From an uncultured Lachnospiraceae bacterium (GTDB lineage Bacteria; Bacillota; Clostridia; Lachnospirales; Lachnospiraceae): a DNA stretch of 30,240 bases. The stretch is from assembly GCA_900549995.1 (NCBI GenBank), contig URQQ01000050.1:1-30240 (forward strand), in the 5' to 3' direction. Below, one piece after another: positions 8,040-17,800 of this stretch (position 1 is its first letter; each line of letters opens with the position of its first letter). The notes beneath the pieces were generated by a model. That model did no database searches and had not been told where the DNA came from. It was given only the letters and a program-made list of their open reading frames with translations. The translations under genes and the position numbers were made by a program.

Positions 8040-8273
8040 CTATTTCCGGTTGCGCTGCTTATCCTCATACATCATCCGGTCCATCTCATGAAGCGCAGAG
8101 TCAATCTGTTTTGAAAGCCGGCTGATTCCCATGCTGAAAGACAGGCTGATGAGATGTCCACCGGTTAAACTGTCTGTCAGCGCATTTTGCCGGTTGAACA
8201 TATCTTCCTGATAGAGTTCCGTCACATCCCGGTATACAGTTGAATTCCTCGTTTCGTCCTCATTGATAACGCC
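8040..8273 (-). pseudogene. Diguanylate cyclase remnant, N-terminally truncated and internally deleted
   Basis: An open frame starts right after the TGA of the glycerophosphodiesterase, in the same frame. It reads YRDVTELYQEDMFNRQNALT followed by DSLTG, the usual linker and first motif of a GGDEF domain. It then jumps directly to GHLISLSFSMGIS and DSALHEMDRMMYEDKQRNR, the last strands and helix of the same domain. Roughly 100 residues, including the GGDEF motif, are missing, as is any upstream sensor. No ATG or good ribosome site precedes it; a GTG at 8225 is the only start. It is probably the scar of a deleted cyclase gene. Confidence 0.72.
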
Positions 8274-10124
8274 TCACCTTTTCCGTACAGGATCCCCTTT
8301 TCCCTCGTACATATAATATTGTTTATTCTTGTCCATATATTCATCAATCTCTGCTCTTGCCAGATCCGGCATATCTGTGGTAATACCAGATGCACCCATC
8401 TGAAGATACTTTGCCATATCATCAAAATTATTCGATGTCCAGATGTACACAGGAATCAGGCTGTTTCGTGCCCGTTCCATAAAACGGCTGCTCACAACCC
8501 CCTCTTCCACTGCGAGAAAATCAATATTATACTTCCAGACAGCGTCATCAAAATCTCCGGCACTTCCGTAGATGCAGTACCCCACCCACCAGTCCGGACG
8601 CTGCTCTTTCAGCAGCGAAACCGTCTCATAATCAATAGACATGAATATACACTGTTTTTGCGCGCTGTATTTTTCCACGAGCTCGATGACCTTGTTGATG
8701 AGTTCCTCTTTATCGCCCGCTGCAGGTTTAAACTCCACCAGCAGCCCAATCCTATTCTTCATCTGCAAAACAGCCTGCAGCATTTCCTCAAAAGTTGGGA
8801 TTTTTCCCTGTTTTCCGTTGGAAGTAACTGTGAGTTCCTTAAGCTGGGCTACTGTCATGTCTCCCACCTTATCTGAAATACCGGCAAGCCTTTGCAGGCT
8901 TTCATCATGAATCACTACAGGAACTCCGTCTTTTGAAAGCTTTACATCTATCTCCGCGTAGTCAGCCCCTAAACGGTCAGCTTCCTCTACTGCAGCAATG
9001 GTATTTTCCGGCTCATAGAGACATCCCCTGTGTCCGATTGCCCATGGCTGGTGAACCAGCGGAGTTTCATTAAAATAACCGTCCACTGCCGCCGCAATCA
9101 GCAGAACAGCTGCCACTGTCCAGAATCCTTTATGTTTTCTGGAATTCCAGAACTTTTTACCTGTCCTGAGAACCGCTCTTCCCCTGCCTGCCACTGCCCC
9201 TGTAGCAATGTTTAAATCCTTCGTATCTTTTACCGCCGGAAGCACAGATAATTCCTGGTATTTCTCCAGAATATCAAAGAGAAACAGATATAGTAATGCC
9301 ATTGCCACACATTGAAGCAAAGTCAGCAGTACCCAATATAAAAATCCTGCCCGAAATGACGGGGAACGGACAAAATACTTCAGGATTGACATATTGAAAT
9401 CCTGGTTTCTAACCAGGTTACCCTGCAGAAGGTACACAATGCTGCCCTCTGCCACAATCCACAAAAGGAAAGCTCCCCAAATCTTTATTTTATCCTTCCA
9501 GTGCATCTGGCAAAACCAGTAAAAATTCTGTTTGACCGCCTTTCCAAAATTCAGATTCTTTAAAAACATGGCAGGCGGTACCAGCACCAGTGCCAGAAAA
9601 AGAACCGTATACACTGTCCGGACAGCCAGGACTCCCATGCTGCCCAGACTGGTCCGCTGCAGCTCGTTCACCACAAACCTTGGAATCTCAATCCAGGAAA
9701 CAAGGGAATTTAAGTATCCGGCATGTACCAGCGGGAGAAACAGCACAAAATACACTGCGGCTAAAAGAACAGAAATATGTTTCATTCCCTTCAGCGCCTC
9801 TGCCGAACTCCTTAAAATTATCTCCAGGCGGGGCTTCACTCCTTCTCTGCACCAATACACCGCGTGAAGGAGACAGCTGATCTCATAACAACACCATAAT
9901 GCCGCCAGCAAAAACAATACCGCGGTAAAAATCAGCCTGACGGGTGACAGGATACTGAAAAACATACCTTCATTAAACGCAGGTGTATCTCCCAGAACCC
10001 ACGTTGTAAAAACCCAGTTTAAAAACGGCCTTATAATGAAAACAGAAACAGCTTTGAATAACACTTCCACCTTCAGTACTGCAAGGCAGCTTTGCCCTAG
10101 AACTCTTGTATTTTTTCGGTCCAT
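8274..10124 (-). CDS. Membrane-anchored glycerophosphodiester phosphodiesterase
   Basis: A 616-residue protein. The first 350 residues hold about seven or eight hydrophobic segments, matching the membrane domain that precedes GDPD domains in many Firmicutes. The C-terminal GDPD domain (about 360-600) has the hallmark residues: HRG at 365-367, E371/E373 in EPENT, E391 and D393 in EIDVKLSKDG, and H406-D407 in VVIHDESL. A later KPAAGD segment and the closing GITTDMPDL are also typical. It is expected to hydrolyse glycerophosphodiesters, such as lipid or lipoteichoic-acid breakdown products, to glycerol 3-phosphate and an alcohol. The final hydrophobic segment at about 334-348 suggests the catalytic domain faces outside; this is inference. 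It has its own strong promoter (10175-10203). The cyclase remnant follows its stop directly. Confidence 0.9.
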   Translation of the reverse strand: MDRKNTRVLGQSCLAVLKVEVLFKAVSVFIIRPFLNWVFTTWVLGDTPAFNEGMFFSILSPVRLIFTAVLFLLAALWCCYEISCLLHAVYWCREGVKPRLEIILRSSAEALKGMKHISVLLAAVYFVLFLPLVHAGYLNSLVSWIEIPRFVVNELQRTSLGSMGVLAVRTVYTVLFLALVLVPPAMFLKNLNFGKAVKQNFYWFCQMHWKDKIKIWGAFLLWIVAEGSIVYLLQGNLVRNQDFNMSILKYFVRSPSFRAGFLYWVLLTLLQCVAMALLYLFLFDILEKYQELSVLPAVKDTKDLNIATGAVAGRGRAVLRTGKKFWNSRKHKGFWTVAAVLLIAAAVDGYFNETPLVHQPWAIGHRGCLYEPENTIAAVEEADRLGADYAEIDVKLSKDGVPVVIHDESLQRLAGISDKVGDMTVAQLKELTVTSNGKQGKIPTFEEMLQAVLQMKNRIGLLVEFKPAAGDKEELINKVIELVEKYSAQKQCIFMSIDYETVSLLKEQRPDWWVGYCIYGSAGDFDDAVWKYNIDFLAVEEGVVSSRFMERARNSLIPVYIWTSNNFDDMAKYLQMGASGITTDMPDLARAEIDEYMDKNKQYYMYEGKGDPVRKR

Positions 10125-10174
10125 CCTAACTTATCCTTTCCTGATTTGCATGATCTGGTTCATTCGTATGTCTC

Positions 10175-10203
10175 ATTATAATCTTTGCCCATCTATGCGT
10201 CAA
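10175..10203 (-). promoter_or_regulatory. SigA-type promoter of the glycerophosphodiesterase gene
   Basis: Read on the minus strand: TTGACG (10203-10198), 17-bp spacer, TATAAT (10180-10175). It matches the consensus at 11 of 12 bases and lies 50 bp upstream of the start at 10124. It sits in the 149-bp gap after the hybrid kinase gene and marks a new transcription unit. The rest of that gap is AT-rich with no other clear signal. Confidence 0.83.
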
Positions 10204-10273
10204 TTATATAGATAGTTAGGTTTTTATTAAGATATTATGAATTTTTTTCCAGACAAAATCATCAGGATAAGCT

Positions 10274-12841
10274 TCACCTTATCTGTCTATGCAAGACTTC
10301 CATATAAGTACTGGTAATGTCATTCATTATAAAAGGCTTTGGAATATGTGCGTTCATACCGCTGTCCAGACACTTCTGAACATCTTCACGGAAGGAGTTT
10401 GCCGTCATGGCAATGATGATGACCTTATCTGCATCCGGGCGTGGAAGAGCACGGATGGCCTGTGCCGCGCTGTAGCCGTCCATGACCGGCATCTGTATAT
10501 CCATCAGAATCAGATCGTAAAAATCCTCAGGTGCTTCCGAAAACCTGGCAACTGCTTCCTGTCCGTTTTGGGCTGTCGTAACAACAGCATCCGCATCCTG
10601 CAAAAGAGCAGCAGCAATCTCCAGATTGATTTCATTGTCTTCTACCAGCAGAACCTGAGCACCAGACAGTACTGCAGGCTGCTCTGTTTCCAGATGATTA
10701 TGGTTATGTTCCAACAGTTCTTCCATGAGTTCTGCAAGATCCGAATGGAATACGGGCCGGCACAGGGTGCCATCGGCACCGCATAAAGCAGCTGTGTCAT
10801 CCAGCTCGTCCTGATCCTGCCCTGTCAGAATGATTTTCAAAACAGAATTGCTTCCCTCATTCCGCATCTTTGCGGCAAACATCTGCATATCCCGGGAAAC
10901 ATCCTGTTTTACAAAGCATATCTCATAGGGATTACCGTCTTGTACCGCCGTATGTATCCTGTACAGAGCCGTCTCCGCATCCGACACTGCATCTGCCTGG
11001 AAGTTCTCCTTTATGAGCACATCAACGAGATGTGTCCGAAGTTCTTCCACCTGATTCACAACCAGAACCCGCTGGCCGCACCCACAGCGCTCTATATTTT
11101 CATTGGTATCTTCCGGAGCAAAGGTAAAAGGAAGCTCGACCGTAAATACACTCCCCACACCAACTTCACTCGTGGCAGAAATGGAGCCTCCCATCATCTC
11201 TGCGAAGTTCTTTGAAATGGGTAAGCCAAGACCAGTACCTCCGTATTCCCGGACAATCCCGCTATTTTCCTGTGTAAAAGCTTCAAAACCCCGGCCGATA
11301 TTCTCCGGGGCAATTCCCCGTCCGGTGTCCTTAACCTCAAAACGAAGCCATACCCCCTTTTTATCATGGCGGAGTGTAGCTACATTCAGACTGACCGTTC
11401 CCTGGGCGGGTGTAAATTTCACTGCATTGGAAAGCAGATTGGTCAGTATCTGATTGAGACGAAGCGCATCGCCAACCAGATATTCTGCCACCTCTCCGCA
11501 AAGGAAGATCTGAAAGTCAATCTGCCTGCTGACCGCCTGCGCATGGAACACCGTCGTCAGTGCCCGTAAAAGCCTGCCAAGGTCGAACCGTTCTGGATGC
11601 AGCTCAATCTTACCGCTCTCAATTTTTGACATATCCAGGATATCATTGATCAAGGAGAGAAGGTGTGTTGATGAAAGTGTAATCTTATCCAGACAATTGC
11701 GCATCCTGCCGGGTTCACTGATATGGTTTTTCCCAAGCTCTACCATTCCCATAATACCATTGAGCGGCGTGCGGATCTCGTGAGACATCTGTGAAAGGAA
11801 GTCACTTTTCGCACGGTTTGCGGCCTCCGCCCGTTCCTTTTCCATCCGCAGAAGCGCATTGCTGCGGATTTCATTGCGCCGTAACAGGAAAAAGAAAATA
11901 ATCACTGTCGCAAACACGATCAAGAAGATTCCCACTCCCACAAGAATCATGAACTGACTCAAATAGACAATCTGCCTGTTTACCGTCTCATATGCCATGC
12001 TGGTTATCATGTACCAGTCTGTCCCCTGGATAGGCATATAATAAAGGTATACATGTTGTGTGCCAACAGTCAGCAGTGTCATTCCGCTTTCATCCTCAGC
12101 AATGGCGTCATGGAAAGACTGAAAATCATAACCTTCGTCAAAACTGGCCTGCTGTTTATAGACAGATAACAGATTGCTCCCATAGATCGCATCTTCCGAA
12201 AAGGCACTTTTGATCACAAAATCCCCGTTTTTTGTCACAATATTCGTATAGGAATTCGTCTCCGTCTTACTGTCCATCCCAAGCCTCTTCCCAATATCAG
12301 AAGTATGGATTCCAATGATGACAGCGACCAGCTGACTGTCTTCAAACTGCAGGGGCGTCATGGTAGTCCCCAGCAGGATCGTACCGCTTTCCCAGATAGT
12401 TTCGTTAACCGAGATCAGATTCCCCGAGCCATCCAGCAGTTGATCCAGTCCTGAAATCTTGGACATTGCAGGCATGGTGCCCTCCGGGGCATAAACGATT
12501 CCCTGGCTGCTGATAAATGCGATATGTGCGAAATCATTATCTGTCTGTGCCTGTTCTAAAAATTGTTTCAGACTTTCTTCATCCTCCAGGTCACGTTCTG
12601 ATATCGCTTTGGTAATCGTGCGGATCTGTGAAAACTGGCTGTCCAGATTTGTCTGGAAATGACTGCCAAGCTGTGCTGTCATCTCCTGAAGGTAAACTCT
12701 GCTGATGTTGGTCACGGTGTGTTCTGACACCTTTTGAAATACTGTCGCTGCAAGAAAGCATAGAACCGCAACAATCAGGAGCAGCTCGGGAATAAAAACC
12801 AGCATTCTGCGCTTATCATTCTTTTTTATTTTGGTTTTCAA
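10274..12841 (-). CDS. Membrane hybrid histidine kinase with Cache-type sensor and two receiver domains (one degenerate)
   Basis: An 855-residue kinase. A basic N-terminus precedes TM1 (about 13-34). An extracellular region of about 260 residues ends in TDWYMITSM, typical of double-Cache sensors. TM2 is at about 295-320. HisKA carries H354 in QMSHEIRTPLN. HATPase shows N472 in SNAVKFTP, D505 in DTGRGI and GGTGLGL. The first receiver (about 590-710) is degenerate: the acidic pocket is N-Q, the phosphoacceptor position is K645, and the final Lys is R695. The second (about 728-850) is complete, with EDN and D781 in LMDIQMPVMDG. No output or HPt domain is present. The frame offers a TTG start at 12841; AAAGGA lies 10 nt and AGGAG only 2 nt upstream, so the start is uncertain. 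It is 33 bp downstream of the lipoprotein gene, same operon. Confidence 0.9.
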   Translation of the reverse strand: MKTKIKKNDKRRMLVFIPELLLIVAVLCFLAATVFQKVSEHTVTNISRVYLQEMTAQLGSHFQTNLDSQFSQIRTITKAISERDLEDEESLKQFLEQAQTDNDFAHIAFISSQGIVYAPEGTMPAMSKISGLDQLLDGSGNLISVNETIWESGTILLGTTMTPLQFEDSQLVAVIIGIHTSDIGKRLGMDSKTETNSYTNIVTKNGDFVIKSAFSEDAIYGSNLLSVYKQQASFDEGYDFQSFHDAIAEDESGMTLLTVGTQHVYLYYMPIQGTDWYMITSMAYETVNRQIVYLSQFMILVGVGIFLIVFATVIIFFFLLRRNEIRSNALLRMEKERAEAANRAKSDFLSQMSHEIRTPLNGIMGMVELGKNHISEPGRMRNCLDKITLSSTHLLSLINDILDMSKIESGKIELHPERFDLGRLLRALTTVFHAQAVSRQIDFQIFLCGEVAEYLVGDALRLNQILTNLLSNAVKFTPAQGTVSLNVATLRHDKKGVWLRFEVKDTGRGIAPENIGRGFEAFTQENSGIVREYGGTGLGLPISKNFAEMMGGSISATSEVGVGSVFTVELPFTFAPEDTNENIERCGCGQRVLVVNQVEELRTHLVDVLIKENFQADAVSDAETALYRIHTAVQDGNPYEICFVKQDVSRDMQMFAAKMRNEGSNSVLKIILTGQDQDELDDTAALCGADGTLCRPVFHSDLAELMEELLEHNHNHLETEQPAVLSGAQVLLVEDNEINLEIAAALLQDADAVVTTAQNGQEAVARFSEAPEDFYDLILMDIQMPVMDGYSAAQAIRALPRPDADKVIIIAMTANSFREDVQKCLDSGMNAHIPKPFIMNDITSTYMEVLHRQIR

Positions 12842-12874
12842 TACTCCTACATCCTTTCCGCCCGCGAGGCCTCT

Positions 12875-14818
12875 TTATTCATCCTGCGCCAGGTCGCTGA
12901 TTCTTCCTTCCAGCTTCACATCCACAGCACGATCACGATGCTGTTCAAAATACTGTGCCAAAGCGTCACGGTAAAACAGCCCGGTCTCTTTCACCAGCGT
13001 CACTTTGCCCTTTGGGGTGGCATCATCATAATAATTGAGCATCGTATACCCATCCCCGTTTCCTTCGGCATAGGTTTTATAACCTGCCATATAGTCTGTC
13101 ACTGCCACCTGATAGTCAGCATCTTTATCCAGTTTCGTCCCATCGGGCAGTGTCACACCAATTAGCCGGCTGCCGGCCGGTTTACTGCTGTCAAATGTAT
13201 AACAGATTCCTGAAACCTGTAAAAACTGCCCACTGGGGAACTCATCCGAACAGGCAGCAAGACCGTTTTCCAACATATCCCACAGAGTCTGTCCATCCAT
13301 TTCCAGTACAATGATCTGATTGTCAAAGGGGCACACTTCGCCGAGATCTCCGCCATAGACTACACCCTCGTAAAAACTGGCCCGGATTCCTCCGCCGTTG
13401 ACCACTGCAATGGCAGCGTCCGTTGCCTCGGCAACGCAGTCTGCTATAAAATTCCCAAGTTCCGTCTCACCGCGGCGGACATTGAAATTTTCAAGCAGGA
13501 GATCATGGCTTACTGTTCCGATGATACTGAAATCGTAAGCAGACTCATCTGTCCCTTCATAATAAAGCTGATCAATCCCCAAAAGAGCCTCTTCTACCGA
13601 GCATTTGCCGGCCAGAATATCTCTCACATAACCGCCCAGGTATTCCACTGTTTTACTTGGAAATAAAACATTATAAATATATCCTGATTCCATATATTCT
13701 TCTACTCCCCTAGGAATCAGCTCTTCCTGCTGCTGATAATCCGTAAGACAGGATATTCCCCCGCCCATATCCTGAATGAAAGCGTCCTGCCCCTCCTGTG
13801 TCGATAATAAATCCAGGATACGCTTGCATGCTTCCTGTTTTTCATTGCTGGCTGAACTGTTTATGCCCATGAGAGCGGACGGGGAAAACAGAAGCCATGG
13901 TTCCTTTTCTTCGTCGCTGAAAAGGGGAAGCATCCGGTAAGTATATTCTTCTGAAGTACCTTCCTTTACCGCTTTCTGATTACCGGCAACGCACCCATAA
14001 TAGAGTGAGGAATCTCCAAAAGCAGCTGCGAGGGTTCCATTACTTAGCCGTTCCTTACAGAGAACCGATCTGCGCTGATGGGCAATATCGCCAGGATCCA
14101 TGACACCTGCATCCACAAGGGCATCTGACAGGGTGAAACTTTCTTCCCATACACCGGTAAAGGAAGCCTCTTTATTCCTGAGATCTGCCAGCCATTTTAC
14201 GCCCTCAACCGTTCCCAGAAAATCAGGCACCATGTTTCCGACATAGAACAGACCCACCGACGTATTGTAGTCGCTCATGATGGAAAAAGTGACACCATCT
14301 TCTCCGATCCCGATCCCTTTTTCCTTTAATTCTGAAAGCGCTGCAACCAGCTCTGCATTATTGGCAGGCAGCGGCACGCCAGCCTGCGCAAACAGTGTCT
14401 CATTGACCACGTATCCGCTGTATACGCCAGGCAGCGGGATCATATATGTTTTTCCATCTGTCTTCCAGGCATTCATAATCGTCCCGTCATAGGCAGCGCT
14501 CGCCCTCATGTCGCTGATATCCAGCAGATACTTTTGCATCAGATTGGTATCGGGCTGCGCCGTTACCACCAGATCCGGACCACCGCCTCTGTTCAAGCGG
14601 CGGAGCTGCTCACTGGGATAGAGCGACAATTCAACCTGCAGATCAATATCATCATAGGTAGACTCCACCAATTCCTCCACCTGCTTAAAATTATTGTTAT
14701 AGAGGATTTTGACCACAGTTTTTTCTTTTGGCACCTGCTGGCTGCAGCCCGCCAAAGTTAAAAACAGCATGGCTGCACCCAATATAATTATCATCCTCCG
14801 GACTCCTCTTTGTATCAT
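12875..14818 (-). CDS. Lipoprotein fusing an extracellular solute-binding domain to a 5'-nucleotidase C-terminal domain
   Basis: A 647-residue exported lipoprotein. The signal peptide ends in lipobox LAGC with C25 as the lipidated residue. Residues 35-405 resemble a family-1 extracellular solute-binding protein (Ile/Val-rich strand start, GVYSGYVVNETLF, and a late VEEAL helix). Residues about 430-625 are a 5'-nucleotidase C-terminal domain like that of UshA: ELGNFIAD (453-460), NGGGIRASF (474-482), PFDNQIIVLEM (497-507), QVSG (534-537) and GNGDGYTML (586-594). That domain binds the base and ribose in family enzymes. The metallophosphoesterase domain that does the chemistry is absent, so this is probably a binding protein, not an enzyme. 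AGGAGG lies 7 nt before the ATG. It sits between two hybrid kinase genes (gaps 49 and 33 bp), so a sensory co-receptor role is inferred. No transporter subunits are nearby. Confidence 0.88.
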   Translation of the reverse strand: MIQRGVRRMIIILGAAMLFLTLAGCSQQVPKEKTVVKILYNNNFKQVEELVESTYDDIDLQVELSLYPSEQLRRLNRGGGPDLVVTAQPDTNLMQKYLLDISDMRASAAYDGTIMNAWKTDGKTYMIPLPGVYSGYVVNETLFAQAGVPLPANNAELVAALSELKEKGIGIGEDGVTFSIMSDYNTSVGLFYVGNMVPDFLGTVEGVKWLADLRNKEASFTGVWEESFTLSDALVDAGVMDPGDIAHQRRSVLCKERLSNGTLAAAFGDSSLYYGCVAGNQKAVKEGTSEEYTYRMLPLFSDEEKEPWLLFSPSALMGINSSASNEKQEACKRILDLLSTQEGQDAFIQDMGGGISCLTDYQQQEELIPRGVEEYMESGYIYNVLFPSKTVEYLGGYVRDILAGKCSVEEALLGIDQLYYEGTDESAYDFSIIGTVSHDLLLENFNVRRGETELGNFIADCVAEATDAAIAVVNGGGIRASFYEGVVYGGDLGEVCPFDNQIIVLEMDGQTLWDMLENGLAACSDEFPSGQFLQVSGICYTFDSSKPAGSRLIGVTLPDGTKLDKDADYQVAVTDYMAGYKTYAEGNGDGYTMLNYYDDATPKGKVTLVKETGLFYRDALAQYFEQHRDRAVDVKLEGRISDLAQDE

Positions 14819-14867
14819 AGCGTTTCCTCCTCAAACTCTTCGTACACCTGACTTTATAAGCACAAGG

Positions 14868-17800
14868 TCAACTTTTTCTACTCAGCTCTCTTCCCAGTGT
14901 GCTCCAGAGCTGCTGCACATCAATTGGTTTCGCTACATGAGCATCCATTCCTGCTGCGATTGCTTCCTGTATATCCTCTTCAAAAGCATTTGCTGTCATT
15001 GCAATAATCGGAATACTTTTTGCATCCTCCCTGTCAAGCTTACGTATCTCCCGTGCAGCATCAAATCCATTCATAAACGGCATCTGAATATCCATTAAAA
15101 TTGCATCGTAAGTCCCCGGTTCTGCTCTTTTAAACTCCTGAACGGTCTGAATTCCATCTGTTTTTACCACCGCATGAATCCCGTGCATCCCAAGAAGTTC
15201 ACAGAGAATCTCAGCGTTAATCGCATTGTCTTCTGCCAGCAGAAAACTGCGGCCTTCTAAGAGATCATCATACGTTATCGGGGAAGCAGTCTCCTGTCCG
15301 GCCAAAGTATCTCCGTCACTTTTCTGTGCCGCTTCAAACTCCAGCTCAATCCGGAATGTAGTTCCCTGGTGCACCCGGCTGCTGACAGCAATCTCCCCTC
15401 CCATTAATTCCACTAATCCTTTGACAATGCTGAGGCCAAGACCGCTGCCTTCGACCTTTGTTACATTGCGGCCGCGGGTAAATGGTTCAAAAACATGTGA
15501 AAGAAATTCTTCCGACATTCCAATTCCTGTATCACTGATCCGAAAAAGATAACGCACATGTGATGTTTCCTCCTTCGCCCTGATTTCTTCTATAATAAAA
15601 TCAACACTTCCTCCCTCAGGTGTAAATTTAACCGCATTACTTAAAATATTAATCAAAATCTGATTGATGCGCAGTGCATCGCCGTAAAAACAATCGTGTG
15701 AAACCTCCCTTAAGTGAAGCTGAAACTTTACTCCGGATTCTTTCGCCTGAAGATCAATCATGTCAGACAGCTGGTCTGCCAGTTCTGACATCGATATCCA
15801 TCCTCTGCCCAAAGTGATTTTCGAACGTTCGATCTTATTCATATCCAGGATATCATTAATCAGACTCAGCAAATGCTTGGAAGAAAGAACAATCTTTTTC
15901 AGATATTCCTCTACCTTCTCTTTTTCATCCAAATGAGCCATCGCTAACGTTGTCATTCCTGTGATGGCATTCATCGGCGTCCGGATATCATGGCTCATAG
16001 AAGAAAGAAAATCACTTTTTGCAAGGTTTGCTTCTTCCGCCAGTGCCAGCGCTTTTTCAATCGCGTCTTTCGCCTTACGTTCGGCAGCCAGAATATCTGT
16101 CACATCTGCACGCACCATACATACAGTCCGGTTTTTATCACCCCACAATACATTTACCTGTTTGTAACGGAGGCTTCCATCCGAATGGTAGGGGAGGACG
16201 AAATCATAACCTGAAGGTGATTCTTCCAGACGTTCCAACATCGTCTCAACACGGAATTGATACTCGGCAGACTCAGTTTCGCTGCCAGAATCATAACTCT
16301 TAGAAATACCTCTCAGGGATTTACTGTAATGATCCACGGTATAGGGGGGCAGGTTCTCAAGCACCGTCTGCCTCGTATACATAATCAGACGGTCTGCCGC
16401 AATATCAATAAAGGCCAGCACTTCAAACGTATAGGCAATGACATTTAAAAGCCTCCGTTGTTCCTGAACGGATTCCGTAACATCAGTCCGTGCAAGACAC
16501 ACGCGTCCAAGGCGCAGATCAGAAGCAGAAACCGTCATATTTTTTGCAAGCACTTCACCCTTGTCGTTCATAATAGAGTACGGGAAGGAATAAGCTTTTT
16601 CCTTTTCGAGGCGTTTCAGCATATAGGACGTATCCAGCATCCTCGTGACCCGCACCCGGTCCTTCGGCAGTACTTTTTCATTGATCATACGTGTATTTCT
16701 TTCCGAGTAACATCCCTCCAGTTCCGGAATATCTCCTCCGTTATGGCCTTTTAGTATCTTATACCTGTCAGTTCCCAGATTGACATCTTCCACCAGATCA
16801 TAACTCACAATAGATAAATGCTGAAGAATACGGCTTGAAATTGTCTCTTCCGTGATATCGATCACCGTCAGGATGCCCGTGATATCATTCGTATCCGGCG
16901 CCTCAACCATATTCACTGTAAACTGCAAATAGCGTCCTCTGGTTTCTTTCGGCATCTTGACAAATGCACTTAAAGTTACTTCTGTTTCCCCTCTTTGAAA
17001 TGCCTCTAATGCCGGTTTATTTAAATATGTATTCCGAAATGCCTGCTGCTCATCTTCATCAACAATCAGGCTGGCAACTCCGGAAAAGAAGCCATCCCTC
17101 CTTGAGCCAAACATCTCCAGCAGACCAGAATTCGTATGGTCTTCCATCTCCACAATTCTGTCCTGCGTAATATTACAATTTCCGGCAATGAGGGTATCCG
17201 CTCCACGCATATGGTAGTGTTCAATAATTTTTTCATTATACTGCCTGAGAAGCCGCTCCTGTTCTTCTCTGTCTGCCGTGATGTCCTGATAGCTGACATA
17301 GACTCTCTGTATTCCGCCTTCACTTTGAATCGACGATAGAATACTTCTGACCCATATATAACTTCCGTCCTCTTTTTTCATGCGGTAGGAATCTTTATAG
17401 TGGCTCTCCCTGTTTTTAATAAATTCCGACATTCCTCTTCTTACTCTGTCCCTGTCGTCCGGATGGATCCCCGCAGTGATGTCTTCATTGTACATTCTCC
17501 ATGCATCCGCTTCCGACATCCCAATCATCCTGGCAAAGCCTTCGGACATATATTCCGGAGCCATCATACCATCCGCCTCATACCTGATCACAGCAATGCC
17601 TCCCGGAAGATTTTTAACAATGGTATAGAAATATTCTTCCAGCCGGTGCTTCTCTCTGCGGTTTAAAACGTCTTCCGTTGTATCCTGAACATACTTTACA
17701 TAGGCCGGAATTCCATTCCAGTCCACTTCCCGGAAACGGGTATTATAAAATTTTCCCGTGCCGGGAACAATCATCTCATGATCCTCGCCGTCAGGTTCAT

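Noticed and set aside
8319..8876. A 185-codon open frame on the plus strand
   Set aside because: It is opposite the catalytic GDPD domain, rich in His and Cys as expected of an antisense shadow, and has no start signal.
10266..10291. Short GATAAG/CTTATC inverted repeat at the stop of the Cache kinase gene
   Set aside because: Only six pairs and no T-run; too weak to be called a terminator.
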